Shown: positions 37,621-46,385 of the stretch, piece by piece
How the letters are laid out: each line of letters starts with the position of its first letter
Numbering within the stretch: position 1 is the stretch's first letter
NCBI GenBank assembly: GCA_002070475.1
Contig: MWDI01000028.1
Span: 1-64,000 of the forward strand
DNA: 64,000 bases
Source of the DNA: Firmicutes bacterium ADurb.Bin146
GTDB taxonomy: Bacteria > Bacillota > Clostridia > DUPQ01
Direction: 5' to 3'
Notes under the pieces: model-generated
Database searches by the model: none
The model's input: the letters and a program-made list of their open reading frames with translations, nothing else
What the model was told of the DNA's origin: nothing
Program-made: the position numbers and the translations under genes

Positions 37621-37790
37621 ATATGTAGTATAACAGAAAGCAGTATACAATTCAATACAATAACGAACATTTATTCGATTTATTGTTTACCATATAAATC
37701 ACAGCGCTTTCATCTCGGCAATTGAATAACCGAGGATTCCCGCTTTAATATCCTAAATATTGATTATATCAAGAATTCCCTTTACAAAAA

Positions 37791-38885
37791 TTATATTTGA
37801 AAGCTGTAACTATTGCTTCGTATATCAACCTTTATGTATTCATTATCGGTATTATCATTTTGTTCAAAGTAAAGCCTGCTCGTAAGATTCGCAGTCGCAC
37901 ACGAATGATTCGGTATTATCTGTACTATATCTCCTATTCTAAACTCCTCTTGTTTTGCATGTATTATCCCGACTTCTTCACTTAATGAAGTGATAATGGC
38001 TTTAGGATGCTTTTTGACATATCCATAACCACTTATAGCTGCATTTCCATGTGCTCCTTTATCCAGACCCAGACATTTTGCTCCTGCATCAATGATGAAT
38101 ATACCTTTTTCCGGATTGGATATAACACAAGCAGATACATATAACGCGCATTCTTCTTCACTAGCTGAACCTAATATCATCTGTATATAATCATTAAAAA
38201 CATAGTTACCAGGATGAAATACATTAATTAAATCGCTTTCAACAGATAATTTTACGGTAGGCGTACTTCCACTAGTGATATATACAGATTCAATTCCATA
38301 TTTTCGAACTTCCATTTCTGCTTTTTTGAGGCTTTCGCATTCATCATTAGCAACTTCAGCAACCTGATCTTTAGTCTTCTGGTAGACATGTCCAGGATGT
38401 GTTGAGAACCCTAGAAAACGTATATTTGACTTCTTTGTTATATACTCAGCTAATTTGGCAGCTTTATATGGATCAAGTCCGAATCTGTGTAATCCGCTGT
38501 CTACAATTACTGTCATACCAAAACATATCCCGCTTTTTCTTGCAAGATCCTGAGTAATATCTACGCATTCATATGAATCTGATCTTAGAATCATATTACA
38601 GTGCTGTGCAATTTTGCTTAGAATTTTGATATTATCGATATTGATTACTGGGTATGCATACATAATGTTCTTTGTATTGATGGTATATGCGGCAATGCAT
38701 TCTTCAATAGTTCCACACAAAAAACCGAAACATCCTGTGTTTAGCTGTATTTTAGCGATTTCTGTACTCTTGTGTGTCTTCATCATGGGCATCAACAGCT
38801 TCGAGTTCTTATTCATAAGAGCCTGCATAGATGATATGTTGTTAGTAAGCACAGTCTTGTTAATTAATGTTACTGGAGTATTCAT
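37791..38885 (-). CDS. PLP-dependent fold-III D-amino-acid lyase (D-threonine aldolase / D-serine dehydratase family), 364 aa
   Basis: An alanine-racemase-like barrel with the PLP lysine in MMKTHKS (about 33-39) and the metal-site motif IPNHSCATANLT near the C-terminus (His and Cys zinc or Mn ligands of the DSD1/D-TA family). Members cleave D-threonine to glycine and acetaldehyde or deaminate D-serine. Which one applies cannot be read from sequence. AGAGGA precedes the ATG. It is transcribed alone, from a promoter region upstream of 38885, and ends beside the IS605 left end. Confidence 0.85.
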   Translation of the reverse strand: MNTPVTLINKTVLTNNISSMQALMNKNSKLLMPMMKTHKSTEIAKIQLNTGCFGFLCGTIEECIAAYTINTKNIMYAYPVINIDNIKILSKIAQHCNMILRSDSYECVDITQDLARKSGICFGMTVIVDSGLHRFGLDPYKAAKLAEYITKKSNIRFLGFSTHPGHVYQKTKDQVAEVANDECESLKKAEMEVRKYGIESVYITSGSTPTVKLSVESDLINVFHPGNYVFNDYIQMILGSASEEECALYVSACVISNPEKGIFIIDAGAKCLGLDKGAHGNAAISGYGYVKKHPKAIITSLSEEVGIIHAKQEEFRIGDIVQIIPNHSCATANLTSRLYFEQNDNTDNEYIKVDIRSNSYSFQI

Positions 38886-39004
38886 ATATAAGTTCCTCTT
38901 AAAACAATTAAAGTAATTCTAGCATAAAATTTTATAATATAAATCTAATTCAGTTAAAAGTATGAATTATTTCAATATATTTCTATTAGAACTGCATAAA
39001 ACAA

Positions 39005-39034
39005 CAAAAGGATGGAAAAACCTATCCTTTTATC
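39005..39034 (-). terminator. Probable terminator of the zinc-ribbon gene at 39075
   Basis: AAAAGGATAGG-TTTTT-CCATCCTTTT on the minus strand, with one bulged base, 41 nt after the stop codon. It ends in a short T run. Confidence 0.6.
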
Positions 39035-39074
39035 ATTTAATCTGAGTTACTTTACAGTATGTTGAGAAAACTTA

Positions 39075-39836
39075 TTATTTAAGCAGTCTGAATTTTCCAA
39101 TTACAGGCAGCTCTCTTGCTCTTCCCTTTGCGGCGTTTACTATACCAACTACCATAAGGTATATGACTACTACTGAACCGGCAAATGCTATTATTCCTAA
39201 AAGTATAAGGAAGAAAAGCATTCTTCCAAGAAGAAGATTCAGTATGCCCATAATTATGTAGAAGGCTACTTCGATTATTGCAAGTATCAAGCCTTGATTT
39301 GAATGATACCTAGTAAACTTAGACTTTGGGAAACAAAGAATAGGAATAAGAACTAAAAGCCCCAAATATGCGACAATTGAAATACGTTTAAACATCGCTA
39401 TATCTTCAGGATCAAATTCGCTTGTAGTATCTGGAGTCTTATTCAATTTTTCAAAAGTCTCCTTCGCTCCAGGTTGAGGCCCTACATTTGGCATAGCTGC
39501 AAAAGGCGCAGGGTTTACTCCTGGTGCCGAAGCTGATGCCGGCGTTCCGCATGTTGGACAGAATTTAACACCAGGTTCAACCTTTGTCCCACAATTTTTA
39601 CAAATAACAGCTTGCGGTACGGTTGTTGCTCCGCATGTCGGGCAGAATTTCGCTCCTTCTTCTAAAGAAGCTCCGCAATTTTTGCAGTTATTTACGTTTT
39701 TAGCAGGCTGTTCAACAGTTTTTTCCGGTTCAACTGCTTCATTAACAACTGGTTTGACTTCCTCAACTGCTGTACCGCAACCTGCACAGAATTTCGCATT
39801 GTCTTCCAGTTCATTGCCACAATTTATACATTTCAT
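39075..39836 (-). CDS. Triple zinc-ribbon membrane protein, DUF4870-like C-terminus, 253 aa
   Basis: Three double-CxxC zinc ribbons (about 3-22, 51-69 and 75-95) are followed by a Pro/Ala linker and a membrane domain with three or four hydrophobic segments (about 155-240). The layout FKRISIVAYLGLLVLIPI ... YHSNQGLILAIIEV resembles the DUF4870 / YHSNQGL-type membrane proteins. The function of such fusions is unknown. GAGGGG precedes the ATG. It shares its zinc-ribbon style with genes at 20019, 20469 and 39949. Confidence 0.85.
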   Translation of the reverse strand: MKCINCGNELEDNAKFCAGCGTAVEEVKPVVNEAVEPEKTVEQPAKNVNNCKNCGASLEEGAKFCPTCGATTVPQAVICKNCGTKVEPGVKFCPTCGTPASASAPGVNPAPFAAMPNVGPQPGAKETFEKLNKTPDTTSEFDPEDIAMFKRISIVAYLGLLVLIPILCFPKSKFTRYHSNQGLILAIIEVAFYIIMGILNLLLGRMLFFLILLGIIAFAGSVVVIYLMVVGIVNAAKGRARELPVIGKFRLLK

Positions 39837-39948
39837 AATGTGCTACCCCTCTCTATATATGTATTGTATACCATAATATAATATCACAAAATAATATTTA
39901 TACGCAATAATCTGTATAAATAAATAAAAAAATGATTTTACATAAAAA

Positions 39949-40599
39949 TTAGCGAATAGGGTGTAAAATAGCATCATAATCAGGGTAAATATACCATTTC
40001 CCATATATTTTCAACATATCAACTGCCATGGTATAGGATTGTTCCTGCCCGGATCCTCTAAGCACTACATGCAGATTTACTGTTATTATATCTTTTACTG
40101 AGGATTTTGGTATTCGCCATATATCATATAATTGTTTCTTGTGTAAATTGATTTCTTCTTTTGACCAGTATTCCTTAACTTTTATAGTATATCTTACACG
40201 AAACCGTTCTCCATATCGGTCATAGTTATATGCGTAATCTTCATCAAATTTTGTTTTGAAATCTTCGTATCTAATATCGTCAATAATGCTTTTTTCAGTA
40301 AATAACCTCTCTACCTGTGGAGGAAATGCTGACATGAAATCTTCAGTAATATTCTTCTGCACGCCTCTAAAGTATAAATCAAGTGATTGCTCAATACTGC
40401 CAAAAGAACTTATTATGACAATCAGTAAACAAATTAATGTTATTATTGAAAATAAGGTTATTATCGCATTCTTATTAACCTGAATAGGTTTCTTAATGAC
40501 AGGAACTTCAAGCTTAACTTCTAGCTTTTGACCGCATTCCTCACAATATCTAGAACCAAAACTATTCTTCATCCCGCAACTTTTACATAAACGAGCCAT
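39949..40599 (-). CDS. Zinc-ribbon protein with one membrane helix and an extracytoplasmic domain, 216 aa
   Basis: The start at 40599 (MARLCKSCG) is chosen because GGAGG lies 4 nt upstream; a longer frame from 40641 lacks one. The zinc ribbon at about 5-26 (CKSCGMKNSFGSRYCEECG) is followed by a membrane helix at about 45-65 (ITLFSIITLICLLIVIIS) and a C-terminal domain of about 150 residues with a YTIKVKEYWSKEEI region that looks NTF2-like, though weakly. Function unknown. It is next to another zinc-ribbon membrane protein but separately expressed. Confidence 0.8.
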   Translation of the reverse strand: MARLCKSCGMKNSFGSRYCEECGQKLEVKLEVPVIKKPIQVNKNAIITLFSIITLICLLIVIISSFGSIEQSLDLYFRGVQKNITEDFMSAFPPQVERLFTEKSIIDDIRYEDFKTKFDEDYAYNYDRYGERFRVRYTIKVKEYWSKEEINLHKKQLYDIWRIPKSSVKDIITVNLHVVLRGSGQEQSYTMAVDMLKIYGKWYIYPDYDAILHPIR

Positions 40600-40692
40600 T
40601 TTACCTCCAGCACAATTACATCTATATTCTATATGCATCAAAAATTAATATCAATATCTGAGTGAATATACTGTGTTTTTACCAGTTGCTTA

Positions 40693-40722
40693 TTGACAGA
40701 AAAGCTATTTGCGATGTAAAAT
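40693..40722 (+). promoter_or_regulatory. Promoter of pyrG
   Basis: TTGACA (40693-40698), an 18-nt spacer and TAAAAT (40717-40722), 24 nt before the start codon at 40747. No terminator or G-rich initial transcript is seen, so the reiterative-transcription control known for Bacillus pyrG is not evident. Confidence 0.75.
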
Positions 40723-40746
40723 AAAAAAAACCGTATGGGGTGAAGA

Positions 40747-42345
40747 ATGGCAATAAAACACATATTTGTAACTGGCGGCGTCGTATCCGGATTAGGTAAG
40801 GGGATAACAGCCGCTTCTTTAGGTAGGCTCCTTAAGACAATGGGATATAAGGTAGCACTTCAAAAATTTGATCCTTATATTAACGTAGATCCTGGTATTA
40901 TGAGCCCATATCAGCATGGGGAGGTTTATCTTACTGAAGACGGAATAGATACAGATTTGGATTTAGGCCATTATGAAAGATTTATTGATGAAGACCTTGA
41001 TTATCTTAGCAGTTTTACTGCTGGAAAGATATATGACACCATTCGAAAAAGAGAATATTCAGGTGCCTATGGCGGTGGAACAATACAGGTAATCCCTCAT
41101 ATCACAAATGAAATTAAAAGCCTTATATATAAAAATGCCGAGCAAAAAGGAGTGCAAGTCGCCATTACGGAAATTGGTGGGACTGTGGGTGATATAGAAT
41201 CACAACCATTTTTAGAAGCCATACGGCAGGTAGGACTGGAAAAAGGTCACGAAAATGTTTTATATGTCCATGTAACTCTTCTTCCCTATCTAAAAGTATC
41301 AGATGAACTGAAAACAAAACCTACACAACATTCAGTAAAAGAGCTTAGAAGTTTAGGCATACAACCGGATATTATCGTATGCAGGTCTGAAAGGCATGTT
41401 ACAAAACAGATAAAAGACAAAATCGCTCTTTTTTGTGATGTTGACCCAGCTTGTGTAATTGAGAATATAGATGCTTCAAGCATATATGAAATTCCTGTTC
41501 TTCTTGCAAACGAGGGGTTTGCTGACATTGCAGTGAAAAAATTAAATCTTAAAAAACGCAATCTTGACTTATCAGAATGGAATAAGATAATTTATGAGCT
41601 TAATAATCCTCAAAAAAATGTACGGATAGCTCTTGTCGGACAATATGTAGCTTTTCATGAAGCATACTTATCTGTCTGTGAAGCATTAAAGCATGGCGGT
41701 TTCTATAACCATTCATCAATAGATATAAAGTGGATAGACCCTTCTTTAATTAATGATAATAATATTAATGAATTTTTTGAAGGAATTAATGGAGTACTGG
41801 TGCCTGCAGGTTTTGGAGACAAAGGAATAGAAGGTATGATAAAATCTGCAGAATATGCTAGATTGAACAATATCCCATATGTAGGTTTATGCTTGGGCAT
41901 GCAGACTGCTATTATTGAATTTGCAAGAAATGTGTGCGGAATTACTTATGCGCATAGCCAGGAATTTATAACAGATACAAAACAAAATGTAGTAATGTTA
42001 AGTAAAGGTGAGGGACGTGTTGGCGGTTATCTTTGCGAACCAGTCAAAAATTCCAAATTAAGTGAGATATATGGCAGTTCAAAACCATTTTCTGAAAGAC
42101 ATAAGCATAAATACGAGATTAATAACAATTTTACAGATATAATGGAACAGAAAGGCCTGAAAGTTAGCGGCATGCATAAAGATTTAATTGATGTTATGGA
42201 GCTTGAAGGACATCCCTTCTATATACTAGCTCAGTATCAACCGGAATTTAAGTCACGTCCAACAAACCCACATCCTCTAATGAAAGCTTTCGTAGCTGCA
42301 GCCATTAATTTTATGGAAAAGGAAAATAATGAATACGGACAGTAA
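40747..42345 (+). CDS. pyrG: CTP synthase
   Basis: 532 aa, full length. It aminates UTP to CTP using ATP and glutamine. The N-terminal synthetase domain has the P-loop TGGVVSGLGKGITAASLG (about 9-26). The C-terminal class I glutamine amidotransferase has the nucleophile cysteine in GLCLGMQ and the C-terminal His/Glu pair in HPFYILAQYQPEF. GGGGTGA precedes the ATG. The downstream TPR gene overlaps its end by 17 nt. Confidence 0.97.
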   Translation: MAIKHIFVTGGVVSGLGKGITAASLGRLLKTMGYKVALQKFDPYINVDPGIMSPYQHGEVYLTEDGIDTDLDLGHYERFIDEDLDYLSSFTAGKIYDTIRKREYSGAYGGGTIQVIPHITNEIKSLIYKNAEQKGVQVAITEIGGTVGDIESQPFLEAIRQVGLEKGHENVLYVHVTLLPYLKVSDELKTKPTQHSVKELRSLGIQPDIIVCRSERHVTKQIKDKIALFCDVDPACVIENIDASSIYEIPVLLANEGFADIAVKKLNLKKRNLDLSEWNKIIYELNNPQKNVRIALVGQYVAFHEAYLSVCEALKHGGFYNHSSIDIKWIDPSLINDNNINEFFEGINGVLVPAGFGDKGIEGMIKSAEYARLNNIPYVGLCLGMQTAIIEFARNVCGITYAHSQEFITDTKQNVVMLSKGEGRVGGYLCEPVKNSKLSEIYGSSKPFSERHKHKYEINNNFTDIMEQKGLKVSGMHKDLIDVMELEGHPFYILAQYQPEFKSRPTNPHPLMKAFVAAAINFMEKENNEYGQ

Positions 42346-43195
42346 TATAGAAAAAAAACTAAAAAACAAAAAGCTGCTAACCAATATAATACTATTTGCT
42401 GCTTTCCCATTAATCTGCTTAATATTCGCGCTGATCGGAAAGTGGTTGATTTTTGGTATTGTTCTTGCAGTATACTTAGTAATCTTCATATATATTAAAC
42501 TTGAAAATATACGTCTTATACAGACAGGATATTATGATAAAAAAGGTGAGTTTCAAAAAGCTTTACTGCCTGCTTATAAAGCATATAAAATGAAGCACTC
42601 TACTGTTGATACAGCTAACATTTTTATTTATATGCTCCTTAAAGCGGGTAAATATGAAAAAGCTATAGAGATTACCAATGAAAATCGGAATCGCTATATG
42701 AGTGAGGATCAGTTAATTGCCTTTTCCTCAAATGAAGCATTAGCCTTGTGGAAACTAGGAAAGATAAATGAGTCGATTGGAATTTTTGAGAAAATAACTG
42801 AAAAATTTGAATCTACAAATATTTACGTATCATATGGGACTGTACTGACTTTCTCAAACGATCTGAATAAAGCTCTCGAATTAAATAAAAAAGCTTATCA
42901 GTACAATTCCAGCAGTAAAGGAATAAAGGATAATCTAGCATATACATATTATTTGATAGGTGATATTGACAGAGCAAAAAGAATGTATGATGAACTTCTT
43001 GATGAACCTTTGAATTTCCCTGAAGCTTATTACAATGCTGCTCTGGTTTCCAATTCGCAAGGTCAGTATGATGAAGCAGTAAGGCTTTTCAAGCAGGCTT
43101 TATCAAAACAATTTACCGGATTGACTGCTGTTACAAAAGAAGAAATAAATAACAAAATAAATTATCTAAATAGAGGCCAGGGCGGAATGCTATAA
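42329..43195 (+). CDS. Tetratricopeptide-repeat membrane protein, 288 aa
   Basis: Two adjacent hydrophobic helices at about 15-55 (LLTNIILFAAFPLICLIFALI and FGIVLAVYLVIFIYI) are followed by TPR-like helical pairs, for example ALALWKLGKINESIGIFEKI, NLAYTYYLIGDIDRAKRMYDELL and AALVSNSQGQYDEAVRLFKQAL. It probably faces the cytoplasm as a protein-interaction scaffold. AAGGAAAA lies inside the pyrG 3' end. Its 3' end overlaps the convergent pseudouridine synthase gene by 34 nt. No specific partner is known. Confidence 0.82.
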   Translation: MNTDSNIEKKLKNKKLLTNIILFAAFPLICLIFALIGKWLIFGIVLAVYLVIFIYIKLENIRLIQTGYYDKKGEFQKALLPAYKAYKMKHSTVDTANIFIYMLLKAGKYEKAIEITNENRNRYMSEDQLIAFSSNEALALWKLGKINESIGIFEKITEKFESTNIYVSYGTVLTFSNDLNKALELNKKAYQYNSSSKGIKDNLAYTYYLIGDIDRAKRMYDELLDEPLNFPEAYYNAALVSNSQGQYDEAVRLFKQALSKQFTGLTAVTKEEINNKINYLNRGQGGML

Positions 43196-43833
43196 TCAGG
43201 TTCACAAGAGAATTTCATAATCTCTCTTGTCACAGGGTGAGTAAATTCAAGATAATATGCGAACAATGCAATATGCCCTTTAGGTCCATTTCCATATTTC
43301 ATATCACCATAAATAGGATTACCGGTGTTGGATAGCTGTACCCTTATCTGGTGGTGACGTCCTGTATGAAGATCAATATCCAGTAATGAATATCCACCGG
43401 ATGTCTTCAATACTGTATAGCTTAATTTTGCATACTTTGCATCTGAATTCCTTTTATCTGTTATATATGAAGTCTTCTTCCCTTCATCCTTATACATCCA
43501 GTGTTCCAATATGCCTGCCGTACTACTCATCCTGCCAAGTACAACAGCCCGATATTTTTTAATTATTTTATTATTCCTTATTTCCTCGCTCAGTCTAGAT
43601 GCTGCCTTAGATGTTTTGGCAAACACCATAACACCACCTACCGGCCTGTCTAGTCTGTGCACAAGCCCGACATAAACATTCCCAGGCTTATCATATTTTA
43701 TTTTTATATAATCTTTGACTTGAGTAAGAAGGTCATAATCATTAGATGCATCCTTCATTACAGGCTGATCAGCTTTTTTTTCCACTACAATTATATGATT
43801 ATCCTCAAATAGAATGTTCAAATACTCTCCCAT
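43162..43833 (-). CDS. RluA-family pseudouridine synthase
   Basis: About 223 aa with the catalytic-aspartate motif GLVHRLDRPVGGVMVFAKT and the C-terminal LHTGRHHQIRVQLSNTG. It isomerises uridine in rRNA or tRNA. There is no N-terminal S4 domain, as in the short YlyB/RluA-like members. Start choice is uncertain: the frame opens with TTG at 43851, has an ATG at 43833 (used here), and GGGAGAG precedes a TTG at 43821. It overlaps the methyltransferase gene by 16 nt, so the two RNA-modification genes are coupled. Confidence 0.87.
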   Translation of the reverse strand: MGEYLNILFEDNHIIVVEKKADQPVMKDASNDYDLLTQVKDYIKIKYDKPGNVYVGLVHRLDRPVGGVMVFAKTSKAASRLSEEIRNNKIIKKYRAVVLGRMSSTAGILEHWMYKDEGKKTSYITDKRNSDAKYAKLSYTVLKTSGGYSLLDIDLHTGRHHQIRVQLSNTGNPIYGDMKYGNGPKGHIALFAYYLEFTHPVTREIMKFSCEPDYSIPPWPLFR

Positions 43834-44693
43834 CTTGCAGTATATCCGCAAGGTAATATAATAGCGTTATCCGACTGTTTTAAGCCTAGTTCATAAGACA
43901 TTGTTTTTCCTGGAAATTTCTTCTCAATAGTAAGTTTTAAAATATTCTCTACTGATGTCATAGATATATCAGATGCATAAGAATTTATCATAAAAGCTAT
44001 TGGTTTGTCACTTAAGACATTGGTACATAAATCAGCAAGAAAATACAAGCTGTCTTCAACTTGCCACATTTCCCCTTTTGGCCCTCTTCCATATGAAGGC
44101 GGATCCATTATGACTATGTCGTATTTATTATTCCTATTTATTTCCCTTTTAACAAATTTCACTACATCATCCACTATATATCTTATCTTTGTATCAGATA
44201 GTCCTGATAAATGAGCGTTTTCTTTTGCTCTTGAGACCATGCCTTTAGATGCGTCTACATGGCATACTGAAGCGCCTGCATACGAGCATGCGACAGTTGC
44301 TCCTCCTGTATACGCAAAAAGATTTAAGACATTCACCTGCCCGTTTCTCTTTATATTTTCTTTTTGTATCTTATCTATAAGGAAATCCCAGTTATATGCT
44401 TGTTCAGGGAAAAGGCCGGTATGTTTAAACCCAGTAGGCTCTACATAAAATTTTAATTTTTTGTAACTGATCTGCCATCTGTGGGGAACAGGCTTTTTCC
44501 ATTGCCAGCTTCCTCCTCCAGTATTGGAACGGTTGTAAATGCCGTCAGGATTAACTTTGCTTATTTTTGGATATGGCCAAATGCACTGAGGATCAGGTCT
44601 TCTTAATATATATGTTCCCCATCTTTCTGTTTTATCGCCATTACCTGTCTCTATTAATTCATAATCTTTCCATTCATCTGATATACAAATCAT
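43818..44693 (-). CDS. Class I SAM-dependent RNA methyltransferase (COG1092/RlmI-like), 291 aa
   Basis: NLFAYTGGATVACSYAGA is the SAM-binding loop and IVIMDPPSYGRGPKGE is the (D/N)PPx catalytic motif of 23S rRNA cytosine methyltransferases of the RlmI/RlmK type. The usual N-terminal PUA domain is replaced by a different region of about 100 residues (KVNPDGIYNRSNTGGGSW). AGAGGT precedes the ATG. It is paired with a pseudouridine synthase directly downstream, which supports an RNA target. The specific base is unknown. Confidence 0.85.
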   Translation of the reverse strand: MICISDEWKDYELIETGNGDKTERWGTYILRRPDPQCIWPYPKISKVNPDGIYNRSNTGGGSWQWKKPVPHRWQISYKKLKFYVEPTGFKHTGLFPEQAYNWDFLIDKIQKENIKRNGQVNVLNLFAYTGGATVACSYAGASVCHVDASKGMVSRAKENAHLSGLSDTKIRYIVDDVVKFVKREINRNNKYDIVIMDPPSYGRGPKGEMWQVEDSLYFLADLCTNVLSDKPIAFMINSYASDISMTSVENILKLTIEKKFPGKTMSYELGLKQSDNAIILPCGYTARWESI

Positions 44694-44828
44694 TTGATTA
44701 CCTCTATCTGTTTATTTTATATTAACTGCTTTGTTATGTAAAGTTTTGAAAATAATCCTTAAAAATTATCACTTATACTTCATATAATATATTTTTATGT
44801 TATACTCATGTTTGTTTGGAGGTTTCAT

Positions 44829-45845
44829 ATGGATTCACGTACACGAGTGATAAATGTTCTTAAGCATAAGAGTATAGACAGGTTCCCACGGACACTTTGG
44901 TTATTACCGAATGTAAAGGTTTTTAGAAAAGAACAGCATGATGAATTATTTAGAAATATGGATTTCGATATCGCTAATCCTGATTTAGGATTTTCAAAAA
45001 GCCGATATGAAAAAGGCATCCAATACATGATGCCAGAATACACAGATGAGTTCGGATGTACTTTCGAGGTAGCTGAACAAGGAGTCGTCGGTGAAGTTAA
45101 AAAAGCTATATTTTCTGATATTAACAATATAGACAGATATATCATGCCATATGAAATACTGGAAAGTTTCAATAAGGATTATGTTAATCGTCAGTGTGCT
45201 GTATCAGACAAATTCATGCTTGCTAACACCCATATACGCCCATTTGAACGAGCCCAATTTATGAGAGGTACTGAAGAACTTTTCATAGATTTGGCAACAG
45301 AAGAACCTAAGATAAAGAAGCTGCTTTCCAGACTTCATCATTTTTATATGAAAGAACTAGAAATGGTTACAAGAACTGATGTTGATGGTTTTTCTTTTAT
45401 GGATGATTGGGGTACACAGATCTCCCTTCTAATAAATCCGGAAATCTGGAGGGAATGGTTTAAACCGATGTATAAGGATTATTGTGATCTTGCTCACTCA
45501 AGAGGCAAATATGTATTCTTCCATTCTGATGGTTTTATTGAACAGATTTATCCTGATCTTATTGAGATTGGCGTTGATGCTATTAACTCACAGCTATTTT
45601 GTATGGATATCGAGAAACTTGTAGATTTATATGGTGACAAGATCTGTTTCTGGGGAGAAATCGACAGACAATACATATTGCCTTTCGGCACTACTGAGGA
45701 TGTAAAAAAAGCTGTTGACAGGGTTGCTGATGCAATTATCAGAAAAAACAAAAAAAGAACCGGTGCATTTGCACAGTGCGAGTGGAATGCATTTGATCCT
45801 TATGATAATATGATAACCGTTTTCAAACATTGGGATACTAAATAA
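44829..45845 (+). CDS. URO-D-like protein (MtaA/CmuA superfamily), 338 aa
   Basis: MDSRTRVINVLKHKSIDRFPR is the superfamily opening (as MTSKERVMKALRREKSDRP in the paralogue at 2627). The mid-protein motif is FFHSDGFIEQIYPDLIEIG. The start at 44829 has GGAGG 6 nt upstream, unlike the ATG at 44808. The product is unlikely to be heme-biosynthetic HemE, because the HSDG loop and lack of heme genes differ. It abuts, with no gap and opposite orientation, the cob(I)alamin adenosyltransferase gene. Corrinoid-dependent methyl transfer is one possible role, unproven. Confidence 0.8.
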   Translation: MDSRTRVINVLKHKSIDRFPRTLWLLPNVKVFRKEQHDELFRNMDFDIANPDLGFSKSRYEKGIQYMMPEYTDEFGCTFEVAEQGVVGEVKKAIFSDINNIDRYIMPYEILESFNKDYVNRQCAVSDKFMLANTHIRPFERAQFMRGTEELFIDLATEEPKIKKLLSRLHHFYMKELEMVTRTDVDGFSFMDDWGTQISLLINPEIWREWFKPMYKDYCDLAHSRGKYVFFHSDGFIEQIYPDLIEIGVDAINSQLFCMDIEKLVDLYGDKICFWGEIDRQYILPFGTTEDVKKAVDRVADAIIRKNKKRTGAFAQCEWNAFDPYDNMITVFKHWDTK

Positions 45846-46376
45846 TCAGTATTCAATACCTTTTCTAGCTGCAATGCTGTGTTCAAAAGGATGTTTTATA
45901 CACTTAATTTCAGATACATAGTCTGCTATTTCAATAATTTTATTTGAAGCATTTCTCCCGCTTAGGAGTATTTCCATATGAAGAGGTTTAGATTTTAGAA
46001 AATCTATAAGAGTATCCTCTTCAATCACACCTAAAGATACTGCTCCAATTATTTCATCCAAAATCAGCATGTCATAATCCAATGGTTCTTTCATTACCAT
46101 TTCCTTAACAGAATTAAAAGCCTGTTTATGTTCTTTTGAATATAGCGATTTTTCTTCATCATCCATGTTATAATAAAATTTCCTGAAACTGCATATCCTG
46201 TTTACATTTATGTTACCGATTTTCCTTAAAACATTAAGTTCTCCGCTCTCATAACCTTTTTGAAACTGAACAAAATATACCTTCATACCCTGCCCTGCAG
46301 CTCTTATAGCAGCGCCTACGCATGCTGTTGTCTTTCCTTTTCCGTCTCCTGTATAAACCTGTATAAGACCTTTCAT
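45846..46376 (-). CDS. cobO: Cob(I)alamin / cob(I)yrinic acid a,c-diamide adenosyltransferase (CobA/BtuR type)
   Basis: 176 aa with the P-loop GDGKGKTTACVGAAIRAAGQG (about 9-29, shown in part) and the LILDEIIGAVSLGV motif of the CobA/CobO/BtuR family. It adenosylates reduced corrinoids with ATP to give adenosylcobalamin. GGAGG precedes the ATG. It is the last gene of the long minus-strand train asnS to cobO, 9 nt after PBP2. No cobalamin riboswitch is seen. Confidence 0.93.
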   Translation of the reverse strand: MKGLIQVYTGDGKGKTTACVGAAIRAAGQGMKVYFVQFQKGYESGELNVLRKIGNINVNRICSFRKFYYNMDDEEKSLYSKEHKQAFNSVKEMVMKEPLDYDMLILDEIIGAVSLGVIEEDTLIDFLKSKPLHMEILLSGRNASNKIIEIADYVSEIKCIKHPFEHSIAARKGIEY

Positions 46377-46385
46377 GCTTTCCTC

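Larger units (their letters stand above)
36706..37750 (-). mobile_element. Degenerate IS200/IS605 element with internally deleted tnpA and tnpB
   Basis: About 1.05 kb bounded by subterminal hairpins with near-identical palindromes, at 37715-37733 (left end) and 36716-36734 (right end), as in single-strand HUH transposons that lack terminal inverted repeats. Between them lie a tnpA fragment and a tnpB fragment, both minus strand. Base composition is visibly more GC-rich than its neighbours, indicating acquisition. The outer limits are approximate. It lies between the ilv promoter and a PLP-enzyme gene and seems not to disrupt either. Confidence 0.8.

Noticed and set aside
36706-37750. CRISPR array or tandem repeat suggested by the recurring palindromes
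   Set aside because: The copies are subterminal IS hairpins about 1 kb apart, not regularly spaced direct repeats; no array was seen anywhere in the window.
45846-46385. Cobalamin riboswitch near cobO
   Set aside because: cobO lies within a gene train, 9 nt after PBP2, with no intergenic space for one.
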